From: Cycloclasticus sp.
GTDB taxonomy: Bacteria; Pseudomonadota; Gammaproteobacteria; Methylococcales; Cycloclasticaceae
DNA length: 64,000 nucleotides
Assembly (NCBI GenBank): GCA_002733135.1
Contig: NVUJ01000005.1
Location: 54,773 to 118,772 of the forward strand
Direction of reading: 5' to 3'
Shown: in pieces, positions 63,873-64,000 of the stretch
Layout: every line of letters begins with the position of its first letter
Numbering within the stretch: the stretch's first letter is position 1
Position numbers and translations under genes: made by a program
Notes under the pieces: generated by a model
Databases searched by the model: none
Told to the model about the DNA's origin: nothing
The model's input: only the letters and a program-made list of their open reading frames with translations

Positions 63873-63910
63873 CCCTAACGCTTTAGGTAAAGCGCGCGGG
63901 CTTTTCCGCG
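63873..63910 (-). other. attC5, truncated by an IS element
   Basis: CCCTAAC (63873-63879), then GCTTTAGGTAAAGC and the hairpin CGCGG-gctttt-CCGCG. The matching inner box and GTTRRRY core are missing because the IS3-family end begins at about 63911. Confidence 0.6.
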
Positions 63911-64000
63911 TAATCTTCCCCCACAAAAATGGACTGGGTTTTTATTGAACTAATTGTCGTTCAAAATCATTGGGTGACATATAGTTTAAGCTGGAATGTA
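63911..64000 (-). mobile_element. IS3-family insertion sequence, one end
   Basis: The terminal part TAATCTTCCCCCACAAAAATG resembles IS3-type inverted repeats, and the transposase tail lies just inside it. The rest runs off the window. Confidence 0.65.
63942..64000 (-). CDS. IS3-family transposase (OrfB), C-terminal end only
   Basis: On the minus strand the last 18 codons read HSSLNYMSPNDFERQLVQ before a TAA at 63942-63944. The NYxSPxxFE pattern is the common C-terminal end of IS3/IS150-type DDE transposases. The gene begins beyond the window. Confidence 0.75.
   Translation of the reverse strand, partial: HSSLNYMSPNDFERQLVQ

Larger units (their letters stand above)
60447..63910 (-). mobile_element. 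Integron gene-cassette array (integrase not in window)
   Basis: Four complete attC-like sites and one truncated site, each directly 3' of a minus-strand gene or gene pair: O-methyltransferase, StbD/RelE, HigBA, and VbhA-like/Fic. The sites share the inverse core RYYYAAC, the core GTTRRRY (with small deviations), and an imperfect palindrome with a variable central stem. Toxin-antitoxin cassettes are characteristic of large sedentary chromosomal integrons. No intI or attI is visible; if present, it would lie beyond 64000. The array may also be an integrase-less cluster. Confidence 0.8.

Overview
The window is ordinary chromosomal sequence from a moderately AT-rich gammaproteobacterium. Housekeeping proteins (GltBD, HemE, TrmB, TsaD, RpsU-DnaG-RpoD), gamma-type type IV pilus genes and an IleX-type tRNA beside rpoD all point that way. 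The DUF1302/DUF1329/RND envelope cluster and the low GC would suit a marine hydrocarbon- or methanol-associated lineage such as the Cycloclasticus/Methylophaga neighbourhood. That placement is inference only.

Layout: 1-6236 glutamate synthase (gltB cut by the left edge, gltD) and hemE. 6260-15777 type IV pilus block: a GT-C/TPR membrane protein, minor pilins fimT-pilW-pilX-pilV (pilX and pilV unusually large, no pilY1), a divergent pilE-like pilin, and the retraction ATPases pilT and pilU. 15924-24511 yggS-proC-yggT, then on the minus strand aroG-like, a fused thiS-thiG and trmB, then asmA-like, mutY (no standard start codon) and yggX. 24581 tRNA-Phe. 25003-32958 envelope cluster DUF1302, DUF1329, YCF48-like, RND permease and OprO/P-like porin. 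33100-40199 hrpA, then a large alpha/beta-hydrolase-NACHT (STAND) protein and DUF2288. 40298-42416 sulfur-compound permease genes. 42477-46119 cca, two tandem paralogous unknown membrane-anchored proteins and a lipoprotein. 46173-48793 folate genes (folM-like, folK, folB) and tsaD. 48989-53602 macromolecular synthesis operon rpsU-yqeY-dnaG-rpoD followed at once by tRNA-Ile2(CAU). 53767-59769 MFS, AEC and MFS_3 transporters and a GGDEF-EAL protein.

The right end, about 60.4 to 63.9 kb, differs from the rest. Four complete attC-like sites and one truncated attC-like site separate minus-strand cassettes: an O-methyltransferase, a StbD/RelE module, a HigBA module and a Fic toxin with a small VbhA-like antitoxin. 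No integrase is in view, so this is either part of a chromosomal integron or an integrase-less cassette cluster. The outermost attC is broken by the end of an IS3-family element that runs off the window.

The points most worth a second look are the hydrolase-NACHT protein (candidate one-gene immune effector), the ThiS-ThiG fusion (the sulfur-carrier tail is buried inside the polypeptide), the cassette array with its unannotated antitoxin, the oversized PilV/PilX without PilY1, and the start of mutY.
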